From Primorskyibacter sedentarius (GTDB taxonomy: Bacteria; Pseudomonadota; Alphaproteobacteria; Rhodobacterales; Rhodobacteraceae), in contig NZ_SLZU01000022.1 of the NCBI RefSeq assembly GCF_004342065.1, forward strand, positions 1-63,469: DNA of 63,469 bases, written 5' to 3'. The notes under the pieces are model-generated. The model had not been told where the DNA came from. It did no database searches and saw nothing but the letters and a program-made list of their open reading frames with translations. Within the stretch, counting starts at the first letter, position 1. The number at the start of each line of letters is the position of its first letter. Position numbers and translations under genes: made by a program. Positions 48,747-56,771 of this stretch are shown one piece after another.

Positions 48747-49834
48747 CGACTTCTTCACAACGGGTGCGGAGCACAGTGATCCGCGCCTGCCACATAGCGC
48801 GTTGGCGCGCAGGGCCAATCCTGTGACAGGTGATCAAGTGCTGGACGCAGTCCTCTGGGTTCTCTTGGCGCAGATTCTGCTGGGCCTGGCCCCGTTCCTC
48901 CCTGGGGTGGTCACGTGATGGGTCCTCCGGTCGGGTCGAGCGCCGAAAAGGCATTCAGGGTCGAAAGTGTTGGGCCATTCGTCGGGCGGCAGGTTTCAAG
49001 TGATCTTTGCGAAGTCACGAACTTCGCTTTGCGAAAGCAATTCGCACAAGCGTTCCGCGCCGGTCCTGCCCTGCGGCGCGAAGCACAACTCGCCGATGCT
49101 GGGCGGTGTCGCCGCGGGAGGTTGCGACCGTTTCCATGATGAAAAACGGCGCGGAAGGTCGCGTGCGCGGCAGTGCAACATTTCGGGTTTGGTGCAACAT
49201 TTTGTTGCACCGGGGGTAAAAACGGGGGCAAACAGGCCCCAAACAGAGAAAGACGGAACAGATGGCTGCGCAGGTAAGCCCAGTAAAACAAGGAAAACCG
49301 GGTGTCTCCCGCGCCGCTCGCCTATCGGTTGCACCCATGATGGATTGGGAAGATTAAATAATTATTTTGATAACTTAAATGGGGTCGTGTGCACTCAGTG
49401 TTCAGCTTTAAATCGCCCCGGTTCGCGTCTTGTCGAACGTTTGGCGGCAGCGCGGGTTTGGTCAATTTGAAACAGAGCGGAGCCAGTACGGCTTGGGGGC
49501 TTCATTATCCCGGCAACTAGATGTCGGTATTTGTTCTGGACCACGCCGGTCAGAGATGGCGCGAGTTGAAGGCAGGCTTGCGGCACTCAGGATGATCGTC
49601 AATTCCCCGACGCGAACCACCTTGATACCGCTCCGCGTGACTGCCCGCTTATGTCAGGGCCAATACTGTTACTGAAGTTATTGGGGGCGCGGCGCGCATA
49701 TTTTGCAGTCATCACCTGTCTTTGGCCTTTGGATCTTAGGGATCACGGTGCACTCACGCAGGCGATTTAGGCTGCGTGACGGTCCGGTCCAGACCCTTTC
49801 TTAGGACTGTAGTCGCTGCGAAAGGAAGCCACTT
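48747..49834. other. Gene-poor 1.1-kb stretch at the island's left edge
   Basis: No convincing protein gene. Two things stand out: a GC-rich first half with the palindromic GCTTT-GCG-AAAGC near 49025-49037 and the TGCAACA repeat cluster at 49183-49211, and an abrupt fall in GC at about 49340 that continues into the accessory operon. No tRNA or integrase gene marks the edge. Confidence 0.5.
49183..49211. repeat. TGCAACA direct and inverted repeats
   Basis: GTGCAACA at 49183-49190 is repeated at 49192-49199, and the second copy belongs to the perfect inverted repeat GGTGCAACA-TTT-TGTTGCACC (49191-49211). The spacing suits a dimeric DNA-binding protein or a short RNA hairpin. The following bases are GGGGG, not a T-tract, so it is not a terminator. 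Confidence 0.6.
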
Positions 49835-50755
49835 ATGAACATCTATCTCGATATCGCCATTGCTCTGATTTCGTTGTTTTTAATTCTTAGTCTTTTCGTC
49901 ACGGCTTTGACCGAGGCCGTCGCGACCCTTTTTAAAACGCGTGCAAAGCATCTTTCCCACGCTCTGAAAACCCTTCTGAATGATGATGAATTCAGGTTGA
50001 GTTTCTACAAACACCCACTGATTTCTTCCAACGACGCGCTAAAAGGCGATCGTATCGCCGAGCGATGGAAACACCCTTCCTACGTGCCGTCTGTGGCATT
50101 TGCCAAGGCACTTTTCCAAGCCATTGTTGAGGCTCAGGGCGAAACAGCACCGCTTCCCCATAACGCGGCGGACATGCGTACGAGCGTGGCACAGATCGCC
50201 AATCCCGCGCTTCGTAAAAAGCTATTGGCCCTTGTCGATCAATCCCACGAGACATTGGACGATGTGCGCATGGAATTCGCAAACTGGTTCGACACGGCGA
50301 TGGGCTATCTCAGCGGTGGTTTCAAGCGCCAGCAACAGGCGATTTCCTTTGTCATCGCCTTTGGCGTTGCCGCCATCTTTAATCTCGACGTGATCGGTTT
50401 AAGCGCAGATCTGGCGAAAGACGACGCGTTGCGGCAGGCAATGGTTGCCCAAGCCGTAGAGACGGCCGCGTCCGACGGGCCGATGGAGTTCACTGAATTG
50501 GACAAGGCTCTGGATGCCCTTAATATTTTCGCCCTTGGTCATGACACTAAGCAAGGTTTTTGCACGGTTCTTGCGAACGTCTCGCTTACCCAGATCTTTG
50601 GTTGGTTGGTCGCCGCCTTTGCGGCAACCCTAGGTGCTCCGTTCTGGTTCGACCTGCTGAAGCGCTTTGTGAACATTCGCGGTGCCGGGACCCGACCGCA
50701 AGATAACGGGTCCGCCATTTCCAACGAGAACACATCAAAAGGAGATTCCCAATGA
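49835..50755 (+). CDS. Three-segment membrane protein of unknown function
   Basis: A 306-residue protein with three hydrophobic segments: 3-32 (ALISLFLILSLFVTALTEAV), about 165-190 (AISFVIAFGVAAIFNLDVIG) and about 248-275 (FGWLVAAFAATLGAPFWFDL). The ending LGAPFWFDLLKRFVNIRGAG is a pattern I have met in other uncharacterised bacterial membrane proteins of accessory operons. A helical soluble domain (35-160) lies between the first two. It has an AAGGAAG ribosome site, is first in an operon with a DM13-like and an unknown gene, and its stop overlaps the next start by 4 bases. Confidence 0.75.
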   Translation: MNIYLDIAIALISLFLILSLFVTALTEAVATLFKTRAKHLSHALKTLLNDDEFRLSFYKHPLISSNDALKGDRIAERWKHPSYVPSVAFAKALFQAIVEAQGETAPLPHNAADMRTSVAQIANPALRKKLLALVDQSHETLDDVRMEFANWFDTAMGYLSGGFKRQQQAISFVIAFGVAAIFNLDVIGLSADLAKDDALRQAMVAQAVETAASDGPMEFTELDKALDALNIFALGHDTKQGFCTVLANVSLTQIFGWLVAAFAATLGAPFWFDLLKRFVNIRGAGTRPQDNGSAISNENTSKGDSQ

Positions 50756-51099
50756 TAATTGCTAAAGGGCAATTCACCGGTCGCGGGGGGCATACGATGC
50801 GCGGCGGCTATTCTGTTTCTGAGGTCGCAGGCTTGCAGACTTTTTCGACCACTGCCGATTTCTTTTTCGACGGCGCGCCGGAGCCGGGCTTTGCTCTCTC
50901 ACCGGACGGAGTTTTGAGCCATAGTCATGCCCTGTCGTCCGATTTCCTGCGCCTTTTGCCGAATGTCAGCAATTCCGGGGTTGTGACCGCGCCGCTGCCG
51001 TCCGGTTTTGACATCCGCGAGCAAAAGACCGTGTTTCTCTGGTGCTATTTTGCCAGGTTCTTGCTTGGGGATGCGCCGGTTGTGCTGGTCGGGAATTGA
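50752..51099 (+). CDS. DM13-like domain protein
   Basis: A 115-residue protein. It follows the DM13 pattern: a GQFTGRGGHTMRGGYSVSEV start, TTADFFFDGAPEPGFALS in the middle, and the hallmark Cys in VFLWCYFARFLLGDAPVVLV at the end. DM13 domains are thought to act in redox or hydroxylation reactions through that near-invariant Cys. It has no signal peptide. The start overlaps the upstream membrane-protein gene (ATGA). Assignment is by motif memory at moderate certainty. A redox function would fit the haloperoxidases encoded opposite. Confidence 0.65.
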   Translation: MIIAKGQFTGRGGHTMRGGYSVSEVAGLQTFSTTADFFFDGAPEPGFALSPDGVLSHSHALSSDFLRLLPNVSNSGVVTAPLPSGFDIREQKTVFLWCYFARFLLGDAPVVLVGN

Positions 51100-51103
51100 T
51101 GCC

Positions 51104-51532
51104 ATGCCAGACATTGTTTTCGACGAGAAGGTCTATGATGCACCTGCCGTTCTGTTTCTGAACGATCTGACAGAGCGGATGGTCTTGGCATTTGCCAGAG
51201 CGGGGATCATCAAACTATCCGCTAGCGGTATGAGCCTTGAGGATGAAGATGTTTGCTATGAGCTTTTGTTTTCATTCCTAATCGTGATCGAGGGTTTAAA
51301 CAGGCTGCAAGCCAGTGACGGGACATATCTTCCGACCATCGTCTTTGCACAATTTACTGATGGGATTGGCCCGGCACCAAAGCCAAGCAGCGCCCTTAGT
51401 CTGATTGGGACTGATGTACGCACAAAGTTTCATGGCGACCTGGACGCTGCAATCATACAAAACGCGGCACGAAAGGTTGGTAAGCGCTGTCTGCGCCCCG
51501 CATTGCCGACGGGATCAGCCATTGCGAGGTGA
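51104..51532 (+). CDS. Unknown protein, last codons replaced by IS66
   Basis: The present frame encodes 142 residues (MPDIVFDEKVYDAPAVLFLN...). It is a compact acidic protein with no family I know. Codons after 51479 lie in IS66. If the insertion and one 8-bp duplication are removed, the frame continues GCG-TCG-GAC-GCC-TGA and ends at 53977, giving a 129-residue protein that ends RKVASDA. Only four native residues are lost and 17 foreign ones added, so the product could still work. The ATG at 51104 starts 4 bases after the DM13-like gene. IS66 may reduce anything downstream, but only the terminator follows. Confidence 0.7.
   Translation: MPDIVFDEKVYDAPAVLFLNDLTERMVLAFARAGIIKLSASGMSLEDEDVCYELLFSFLIVIEGLNRLQASDGTYLPTIVFAQFTDGIGPAPKPSSALSLIGTDVRTKFHGDLDAAIIQNAARKVGKRCLRPALPTGSAIAR
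51472..51479. repeat. IS66 target-site duplication, left copy
   Basis: AAAGGTTG directly before the element. An identical 8-mer directly follows its right end. IS66 elements make 8-base duplications, so the insertion is a simple, fairly recent transposition. Confidence 0.95.
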
Positions 51533-51564
51533 TACGCATCCGAAGAGAAGGAGTGCGTTTCGCA

Positions 51565-51975
51565 ATGTTCGCAAAGAGTTCGTTTCTCACAGCGTTGGGT
51601 GTTGAAGTCTTCGCCTCGGGGCAGAGGCGTTGGCCGGATCATGTGAAGGCGCAGGCGGTGGCCGAGACCCTGGAGCCCGGGGCGACGGTGTCGGGTGTCG
51701 CGGCGCGCTACGAGATCATGCCGAGCCAGCTGACGGCGTGGCGACGGCTGGCTAAAGAGGGCAAGCTGGTTCTACCTGCGGTCGAGATCGATGAACCGGT
51801 TTTCGCACCTCTGGTCGTCCGCGATGAGATCAAGGCAGCCTCTGAAGCTGAACCGCCCCGCGCCGATGCGCCGATCAGGATTGTCCGGGGCGCTGTCGTG
51901 ATCGAGCTTGCGCAAGATGCGCCCGCCGCCCGGATCGCCGAGATCGTCCACGCCTTGGAGGCGCATCCATGTTGA
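51565..51975 (+). CDS. tnpA: IS66 TnpA (HTH protein)
   Basis: A 136-residue IS66 accessory protein with an HTH: RRWPDHVKAQAVAETLEPG, then TVSGVAARYEIMPSQLTAWRR. The ATG at 51565 has AAGGAG 11 bases upstream. A GTG at 51529 in frame is an alternative that would overlap the interrupted gene's present stop. The end overlaps tnpB by 7 bases. Confidence 0.85.
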   Translation: MFAKSSFLTALGVEVFASGQRRWPDHVKAQAVAETLEPGATVSGVAARYEIMPSQLTAWRRLAKEGKLVLPAVEIDEPVFAPLVVRDEIKAASEAEPPRADAPIRIVRGAVVIELAQDAPAARIAEIVHALEAHPC

Positions 51976-52322
51976 TGCCCTCGCAGGGTATGCGGATCCT
52001 GGTGGCGACGAAGCCGGTCGACTTCCGCAAAGGACACGATGGCCTCGCAGCCCTGGTCCAGTCGACGCTGGCCGAGGACCCGTTTACCGGCACCGTCTTT
52101 GTCTTCCGCGCGAAGCGCGCCGACCGGTTGAAGATCCTGTTCTGGGACGGCAGCGGGCTGGTGATGGCGTACAAGCGGCTGGAGGAAAGCACCTTCACTT
52201 GGCCTGCGATCCGCGACGGGGCCATGACCCTGAACCGGGCACAGTTCGAGGCCCTGTTTGCCGGCCTGGACTGGCGCCGGGTGCGGTCGCTGGAGGTGCG
52301 CAGGCCAGCTGTGGCAGAGTGA
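51969..52322 (+). CDS. tnpB: IS66 TnpB (Orf2 family)
   Basis: A 117-residue IS66 Orf2 protein with the family blocks RILVATKPVDFRKGHDGLAALV, FVFRAKRADRLKILFWDGSG and YKRLEESTFTWP. It is required for transposition of IS66 elements, with unknown mechanism. It is not related to the RNA-guided TnpB of IS200/IS605. Confidence 0.93.
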   Translation: MLMPSQGMRILVATKPVDFRKGHDGLAALVQSTLAEDPFTGTVFVFRAKRADRLKILFWDGSGLVMAYKRLEESTFTWPAIRDGAMTLNRAQFEALFAGLDWRRVRSLEVRRPAVAE

Positions 52323-52376
52323 CTCGGCCCGTTGAATGACCGGGCGCGGTCGGGTGGGATGCGGTATCATCCGGCC

Positions 52377-53927
52377 ATGTCCAGCGCCCCGCCCATCGAC
52401 CTGTCCGCCCTCCCCGAGAGCCAGCGCACCGCCGTTCTGGCGGTGTTGCAGGAGCGCGACGCCCTGAAGGAAGCGAACCGGCGGCTCGAGCATCTCGTCG
52501 CTGAACTGAATCATGTCGTGCATGGCAAACGCTCCGAGAAGCTGAGTGAAGACGACCGGCAACTGGCCTTCGAGGATCTTGAAACGGCTGTCGCGGAGGT
52601 CGAGACCCGAAAGGAACAGGCCGCACCCCCCACCAGAACCCCGGGCCTGGTACGGCAGCGCAACCTCGGCCATCTGCCCACGGGCTTGCCGCGCATCGAA
52701 CGCGTCATCGAACCCGCGAGCCTCGATTGTCCCTGCGGCTGCGGCCGGATGCACCGGATCGGCGAGGATCGGACCGAGCGTCTCGACATCGTTCCCGCGC
52801 AACTCAGGGTTCTTGTCGACATCCGGCCGAAGTATGCCTGCCGCACCTGCTCGGACGGGGTCACGCAAGCCGTCGCCGCGCCCCGGCTGATCGAAGGCGG
52901 GCTGCCCACCGAAGGTGCTATCGCGCATGTGCTGGTGTCCAAGTTCGCGGACCACCTGCCATTTTACAGGCAGAGCCAGATCCTGGCGCGCTCCGGCATT
53001 CAGATCGACCGCAGCACTCTGGCGGATTGGGCCGGCACCGCGGCCTTCCACCTCGGCCCCGTGGTCGACCGACTGTCCGAACACCTGAAGGGGTCGACCA
53101 AGCTGTTCATGGACGAAACCACCGCCCCGGTGCTGGACCCCGGTCGGGGCAAGACCAAGACCGGCTACCTCTGGGCTCTGGCGCGCGATGACCGGGGATG
53201 GGGTGGCGGTGACCCACCCGGCGTGGTCTTCACCTACCAGCCCAGCCGCGCCGGCGCGCATGCCGAGCAGATCCTGCAGGGCTTCGACGGCATCCTGCAG
53301 CTCGACGGCTACACCGGTTATGACCGGCTGACGCGCCCCTCCCGCAAAGGCGGCGCGCCGATTACGGTTGCCCATTGCTGGGCACATGTGCGCCGCAAGC
53401 TCAAGGAAGTCTTCGACCGCGACGGTTCCGAGATTGCCGCCGAGGGATTGCGCCGGATCGCCGAGCTCTATCGCATCGAGGCGGAAATCCGCGGCATGGG
53501 CCCCGGCCAACGCCTGTCTGCCCGCCAGGCCCGCAGCGCGCCCCTCGTCGCCGAGTTCGGCGATTGGCTGCAGGCACAGCGCCTGCGCATCTCGGCCAAA
53601 TCCCGGCTCGGCGAGAAGCTGACCTACATCCACCGGCATTGGCCCGGCCTGCAGACTTTCCTCCACGACGGCCGCGTCGAGATCGACTCCAATGCCGTCG
53701 AGAACCTGATCCGCCCGATTGCGCTCACGCGGAAGAATACTCTCTTCGCCGGCCACGACGAGGGCGGCCGTACCTGGGCCCGCATCGCCTCCCTGATCGC
53801 CACCGCGAAGATCAATGGCGTCGAGCCCTTCGCCTACCTGAAGGCGACCCTCGAAGCCATCGCTGCCGGCCACCCAGCCAGCAGCATCGACGAACTCCTG
53901 CCATGGAGCTTTAACCTGTCAAGCTGA
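52377..53927 (+). CDS. tnpC: IS66 transposase TnpC
   Basis: A 516-residue IS66 transposase. The N-terminus is a coiled coil (residues about 20-60) followed by a zinc-binding part (CPCGCGRMHRIGED). The DDE catalytic domain has KLFMDETTAPVLDPGRG, LQLDGYTGYDRL, AHCWAHVRRKL and the Glu region EIDSNAVENLIRPIALTRKN, and ends in an IS66 C-terminal domain. A TTG at 52332 and ATG at 52359 are alternative starts. None has a clear ribosome site, and coupling to tnpB is likely. Confidence 0.92.
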   Translation: MSSAPPIDLSALPESQRTAVLAVLQERDALKEANRRLEHLVAELNHVVHGKRSEKLSEDDRQLAFEDLETAVAEVETRKEQAAPPTRTPGLVRQRNLGHLPTGLPRIERVIEPASLDCPCGCGRMHRIGEDRTERLDIVPAQLRVLVDIRPKYACRTCSDGVTQAVAAPRLIEGGLPTEGAIAHVLVSKFADHLPFYRQSQILARSGIQIDRSTLADWAGTAAFHLGPVVDRLSEHLKGSTKLFMDETTAPVLDPGRGKTKTGYLWALARDDRGWGGGDPPGVVFTYQPSRAGAHAEQILQGFDGILQLDGYTGYDRLTRPSRKGGAPITVAHCWAHVRRKLKEVFDRDGSEIAAEGLRRIAELYRIEAEIRGMGPGQRLSARQARSAPLVAEFGDWLQAQRLRISAKSRLGEKLTYIHRHWPGLQTFLHDGRVEIDSNAVENLIRPIALTRKNTLFAGHDEGGRTWARIASLIATAKINGVEPFAYLKATLEAIAAGHPASSIDELLPWSFNLSS

Positions 53928-53955
53928 TCGTGCGTGCTGCGGTGACAGCGCTTAC

Positions 53956-53963
53956 AAAGGTTG
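53956..53963. repeat. IS66 target-site duplication, right copy
   Basis: AAAGGTTG, identical to 51472-51479. The 14 bases that follow complete the original end of the interrupted gene. Confidence 0.95.
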
Positions 53964-53990
53964 CGTCGGACGCCTGATCTTTTGACACGA

Positions 53991-54025
53991 AAAAAGGCGC
54001 CGCCCAGATGTCTGGGCGGCGCTTT
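53991..54025. terminator. Bidirectional terminator between convergent operons
   Basis: GCGCCGCCCAGA (53997-54008) pairs with TCTGGGCGGCGC (54011-54022), flanked by AAAAA on the left and TTT on the right. It would end transcripts from both sides: the membrane-protein/DM13 operon (14 bases after its original stop) and the haloperoxidase operon (40 bases after its stop). Confidence 0.85.
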
Positions 54026-54064
54026 AGTGTTCATTGTTCTAGCGAGGCGTTTTCGTTGAACGCG

Positions 54065-56200
54065 TTAGCCCGCGCTTGCGATCCAGTTGCTTGAATTATC
54101 GAAAAACAGGTTTTCCAATTTGGTGGTCTTTGGGTCAGGGAACTTGTCAAACTCGGCCACATCGCGGGTCCACCATGCGTCACTGTCAACATGCGTCCCA
54201 TTGCTGTCCCAGATCTGGCGGGTGATATTGCCCTTACCATCGGTAGAGATCCGGATCGAATCCGCATCGAAACTTCTGAGATGCATTGCAACAGGTTCGG
54301 GATGCGCTACCAGGTGCTCTTCTAGCATCCCAATGGCCACACGTTCGCCCATCCGCAGACTGTCGTAATAGTCGGTGTAGAAATGGACCCCGGCAAAATC
54401 GCGACCGATGGCGATGTTGGCGGCCAGTTTGTTCAATTCCCCCTCGATCCTCAGCGGCTTACCGGCTGTCGCAGGTGCCAAATTGCCCGCAGCATTGCCC
54501 TGCCAGATATCATTAAGGTCGATCTCTGACATCTTCTTCGGCTCCAGCTTCATCATGGTTACGGTGTCCCCGGCCATCGACGCGCCATCATAAAGGTCAA
54601 AGAAGGCTTTGAGCACCGTCGTGCAAGCCCCGGCCACGGTCGCATGGCCCGCACCATAAGCTGGGTGCATGGGAGAGCCCTCGGGAAAGGCCATCGGCAA
54701 GAGATAGTTCTTTTTCTCGTCGATCACCGATTTGTTCTGAAGCTCCTTACCGGCGTCTGTATGAGTATATCCAGGGGTCCCGGTGTTGCGATCTGCGTTC
54801 AGATCGTTGATCCATTCCAAGATTGGGGTGACATCTGTTGCGCCGCCTTTCAGCCCCAGTTCACTTAACATAGAACTCATGGGCGTTTCAGCTGACCCGA
54901 AAACTGCGGTCCCCTTGTTTGCGCCAAGTGCGACCATCGCGGCCAGCCGTTCGGGGCGGGCTCTGCGGTGGATCTGGAACTTTTGCCGCCGAACCGCGCG
55001 TAAGGCACGGGTGGCCACCTCGGTCATTTGCGACAGGATGTGAGGCCCGCCGAACGTCGCGAAAGGATCGCGCGTCTTGCAGCCATTGGGCTCTGGGAAG
55101 CCTGGGTCGCCACCGGCACCTTTTCCAAGCAAAATCAAGCAAGCAACAAAGTAAGCTTGGTACAATTGATCAATGTGCACATACGTCGCCAGATCCCGTG
55201 GCGTGCTGATGTAGCGCGCAGTGCCCGAGGAAACTTCCAGAGTTTTGACGTTTGTTCCGTTCTGCACGGCAAGCCAATCGACCCATTGCGTCATCCAGTC
55301 AGTTCCCGCTTTGTAGCTGGTGACCCTTTGGCTAATGCTTTGCGCACCAAAACCTACGTCACTTTTGGAATTATTTGGATCTGTCCCTTGCAGCAGGAAC
55401 TGCGAGATATAGGGGCCGTTTTTGCAACCGGGCGACGAACCGCGAAACAGCGTGTCCGCCGTAACAACTGGGCTGCCCAGCCCGCGTGCATTCTGGCGTC
55501 GGCGTTCATGTTCGGTGATGCCGCTACCGCTGCCAAGACTTGTGGTGACCGCACTTGCAGATTTGAACCAGTTGAGAGAGTTGATTGCGGCGATCAGGTC
55601 TGAAACCTTTGCATTCGTGCCGCCTTTCTTTTTGAATTTAACCTCCCTTCCGTCCGCTTGTTTCATGTAGCACAACGGCTTTGTGTCATCTGCCAAATCG
55701 GCAAAGGTCATGTCGCGCACCAATGCCATCGCGTAAACCTCGACCATCTCGGCGCAAAGCTCGGATTCGCCCAGTTTTGGGGCAGGGGCCATGCTGACCA
55801 GATCGGGGTCCAGGCCCTGATTGTCATATGCCATGCCAGCCAGCGGACTTTCCCAAAGGCGCATCTCGCCGGATGCTTTTGGCCCTGGTTCAACATAGTG
55901 CGTCGTCGCTTTGGGAACCTTAAAGGCGTGATCTGTCTCATCGCCTGATTTTCCAGGCTGTGTCAGCGCCTCGGCAAAGCGATCAAAATCGGCGAGGTTC
56001 TTGACGAAACCGGTATCGGGATCATGCTCTAGCCCTTTGCTGAACGCCATTGGCAGTGTATCGGCATAGGCGGTGTTGTCACCGTTGTTGAGCGTCTGAT
56101 GCGCCTTGTGTTTGAAAGCCTGCGCAACACCCTTTTCACGGCGGTCTTTGGCGGCGTCCTTACGTGGCGTACCGCTGACGGGATAAAGTTCGTTCTTCAT
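54065..56200 (-). CDS. Vanadium-dependent haloperoxidase (algal bromoperoxidase type)
   Basis: A 711-residue enzyme of the Corallina-type V-BPO family, which uses vanadate and hydrogen peroxide to oxidise halides to hypohalous acid. Expected vanadate-site residues and spacings are present: Lys407 and Arg415 (KFQIHRRARPERLA), His512 and His519 (MHPAYGAGHATVAG), Arg600 and the vanadate-ligand His606 (IGRDFAGVHFYTD). The Ser of the usual SGH triad is Ala517 here. No signal peptide is seen. It is the last gene of the minus-strand operon, with GAGAGG before the ATG. Partner genes include a second PAP2/VHPO-fold protein. Confidence 0.9.
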   Translation of the reverse strand: MKNELYPVSGTPRKDAAKDRREKGVAQAFKHKAHQTLNNGDNTAYADTLPMAFSKGLEHDPDTGFVKNLADFDRFAEALTQPGKSGDETDHAFKVPKATTHYVEPGPKASGEMRLWESPLAGMAYDNQGLDPDLVSMAPAPKLGESELCAEMVEVYAMALVRDMTFADLADDTKPLCYMKQADGREVKFKKKGGTNAKVSDLIAAINSLNWFKSASAVTTSLGSGSGITEHERRRQNARGLGSPVVTADTLFRGSSPGCKNGPYISQFLLQGTDPNNSKSDVGFGAQSISQRVTSYKAGTDWMTQWVDWLAVQNGTNVKTLEVSSGTARYISTPRDLATYVHIDQLYQAYFVACLILLGKGAGGDPGFPEPNGCKTRDPFATFGGPHILSQMTEVATRALRAVRRQKFQIHRRARPERLAAMVALGANKGTAVFGSAETPMSSMLSELGLKGGATDVTPILEWINDLNADRNTGTPGYTHTDAGKELQNKSVIDEKKNYLLPMAFPEGSPMHPAYGAGHATVAGACTTVLKAFFDLYDGASMAGDTVTMMKLEPKKMSEIDLNDIWQGNAAGNLAPATAGKPLRIEGELNKLAANIAIGRDFAGVHFYTDYYDSLRMGERVAIGMLEEHLVAHPEPVAMHLRSFDADSIRISTDGKGNITRQIWDSNGTHVDSDAWWTRDVAEFDKFPDPKTTKLENLFFDNSSNWIASAG

Positions 56201-56212
56201 TATCTTTTCCTC

Positions 56213-56722
56213 TCAATTAAATGTTTCGCCTGACCAAGCGCGTTGTTCGGCGTCGAAATGCCAGTTCAGCCCGCTTGTCAGGTTTGGCGGCTCACCACCG
56301 TTGGCCAAGCCTCCGGTGGGCCCAGGTATGTGGAAATGCCGTCCATGCGCGCTGACGGCGATCTTGCCGTCTTGGGCGCAAAGGCGTGCATAGCCCTCGC
56401 CCGGAAAAAACTGACGACCGATGGTGACCGGGGCCGGAATCGGGAACTGCGAAAACAGATAGACTTCCACGCCGGTGTCGGGCTCCATGTCGATCAGGGT
56501 TCCGACAAGGGTATTGTTGCGTTGCAGGTCGCTTGGTGCAGGATGGTTGATGTCTTTGGCCTGCTCGGGCGTCAGCCCGCCTGCATCGCTGATGGCCAGA
56601 AAGTCCCCGTTGCGCTCTACAATTAGCCATTCTAGGGCAAAAGCGGTGAGATGGGCTGGCCGGTGAAAAGGGCCACGCGCAAAATCATTACGCATGGCCA
56701 CTGAGAATTTTTGGGTTAGCAT
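56213..56722 (-). CDS. Uncharacterised 169-residue protein
   Basis: I do not recognise a family. It is a soluble protein without signal peptide. The start is FARGPFHRPAHLTAFALEWL, then a beta-rich centre (GTLIDMEPDTGVEVYLFSQF), AHGRHFHIPGPTGGLANG and a Trp-rich end. Three His in the HGRHFH stretch could bind metal. A strong AAGGAGGAG ribosome site precedes the ATG, and it ends 12 bases before the haloperoxidase start, so the two are probably made together. A small partner or maturation protein is one possibility. Confidence 0.7.
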   Translation of the reverse strand: MLTQKFSVAMRNDFARGPFHRPAHLTAFALEWLIVERNGDFLAISDAGGLTPEQAKDINHPAPSDLQRNNTLVGTLIDMEPDTGVEVYLFSQFPIPAPVTIGRQFFPGEGYARLCAQDGKIAVSAHGRHFHIPGPTGGLANGGEPPNLTSGLNWHFDAEQRAWSGETFN

Positions 56723-56771
56723 GGATCTCCTCCTTATTTGAGATAAGAGAGATAAACCCGTGAGCGTGAGC

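Larger units (their letters stand above)
51480..53955 (+). mobile_element. Complete IS66-family element
   Basis: A 2,476-base element. The left end starts GTAAGCGCTGTC and the right end finishes GACAGCGCTTAC, perfect 12-base inverted repeats, with looser matching further in. It carries the three-gene set tnpA, tnpB and tnpC in order and is flanked by the 8-base duplication AAAGGTTG. All genes look intact, so it may be active. It interrupts the last codons of the gene beginning at 51104. Confidence 0.95.

Noticed and set aside
48823-48918. Possible 31-residue hydrophobic mini-protein (GTG start)
   Set aside because: It is strongly hydrophobic but has only a weak ribosome site and no terminator or conservation that I can judge. 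Left out of the gene list.
49191-49211. Rho-independent terminator
   Set aside because: The hairpin is perfect, but G residues follow instead of a T-tract on the plus strand, and no gene ends just before it.
51969-52322. RNA-guided TnpB nuclease
   Set aside because: The name is shared, but this is the short IS66 Orf2 protein without RuvC motifs.
51708-53873. A 721-codon open frame on the minus strand inside IS66
   Set aside because: It is antisense to tnpB and tnpC, which have clear transposase motifs.
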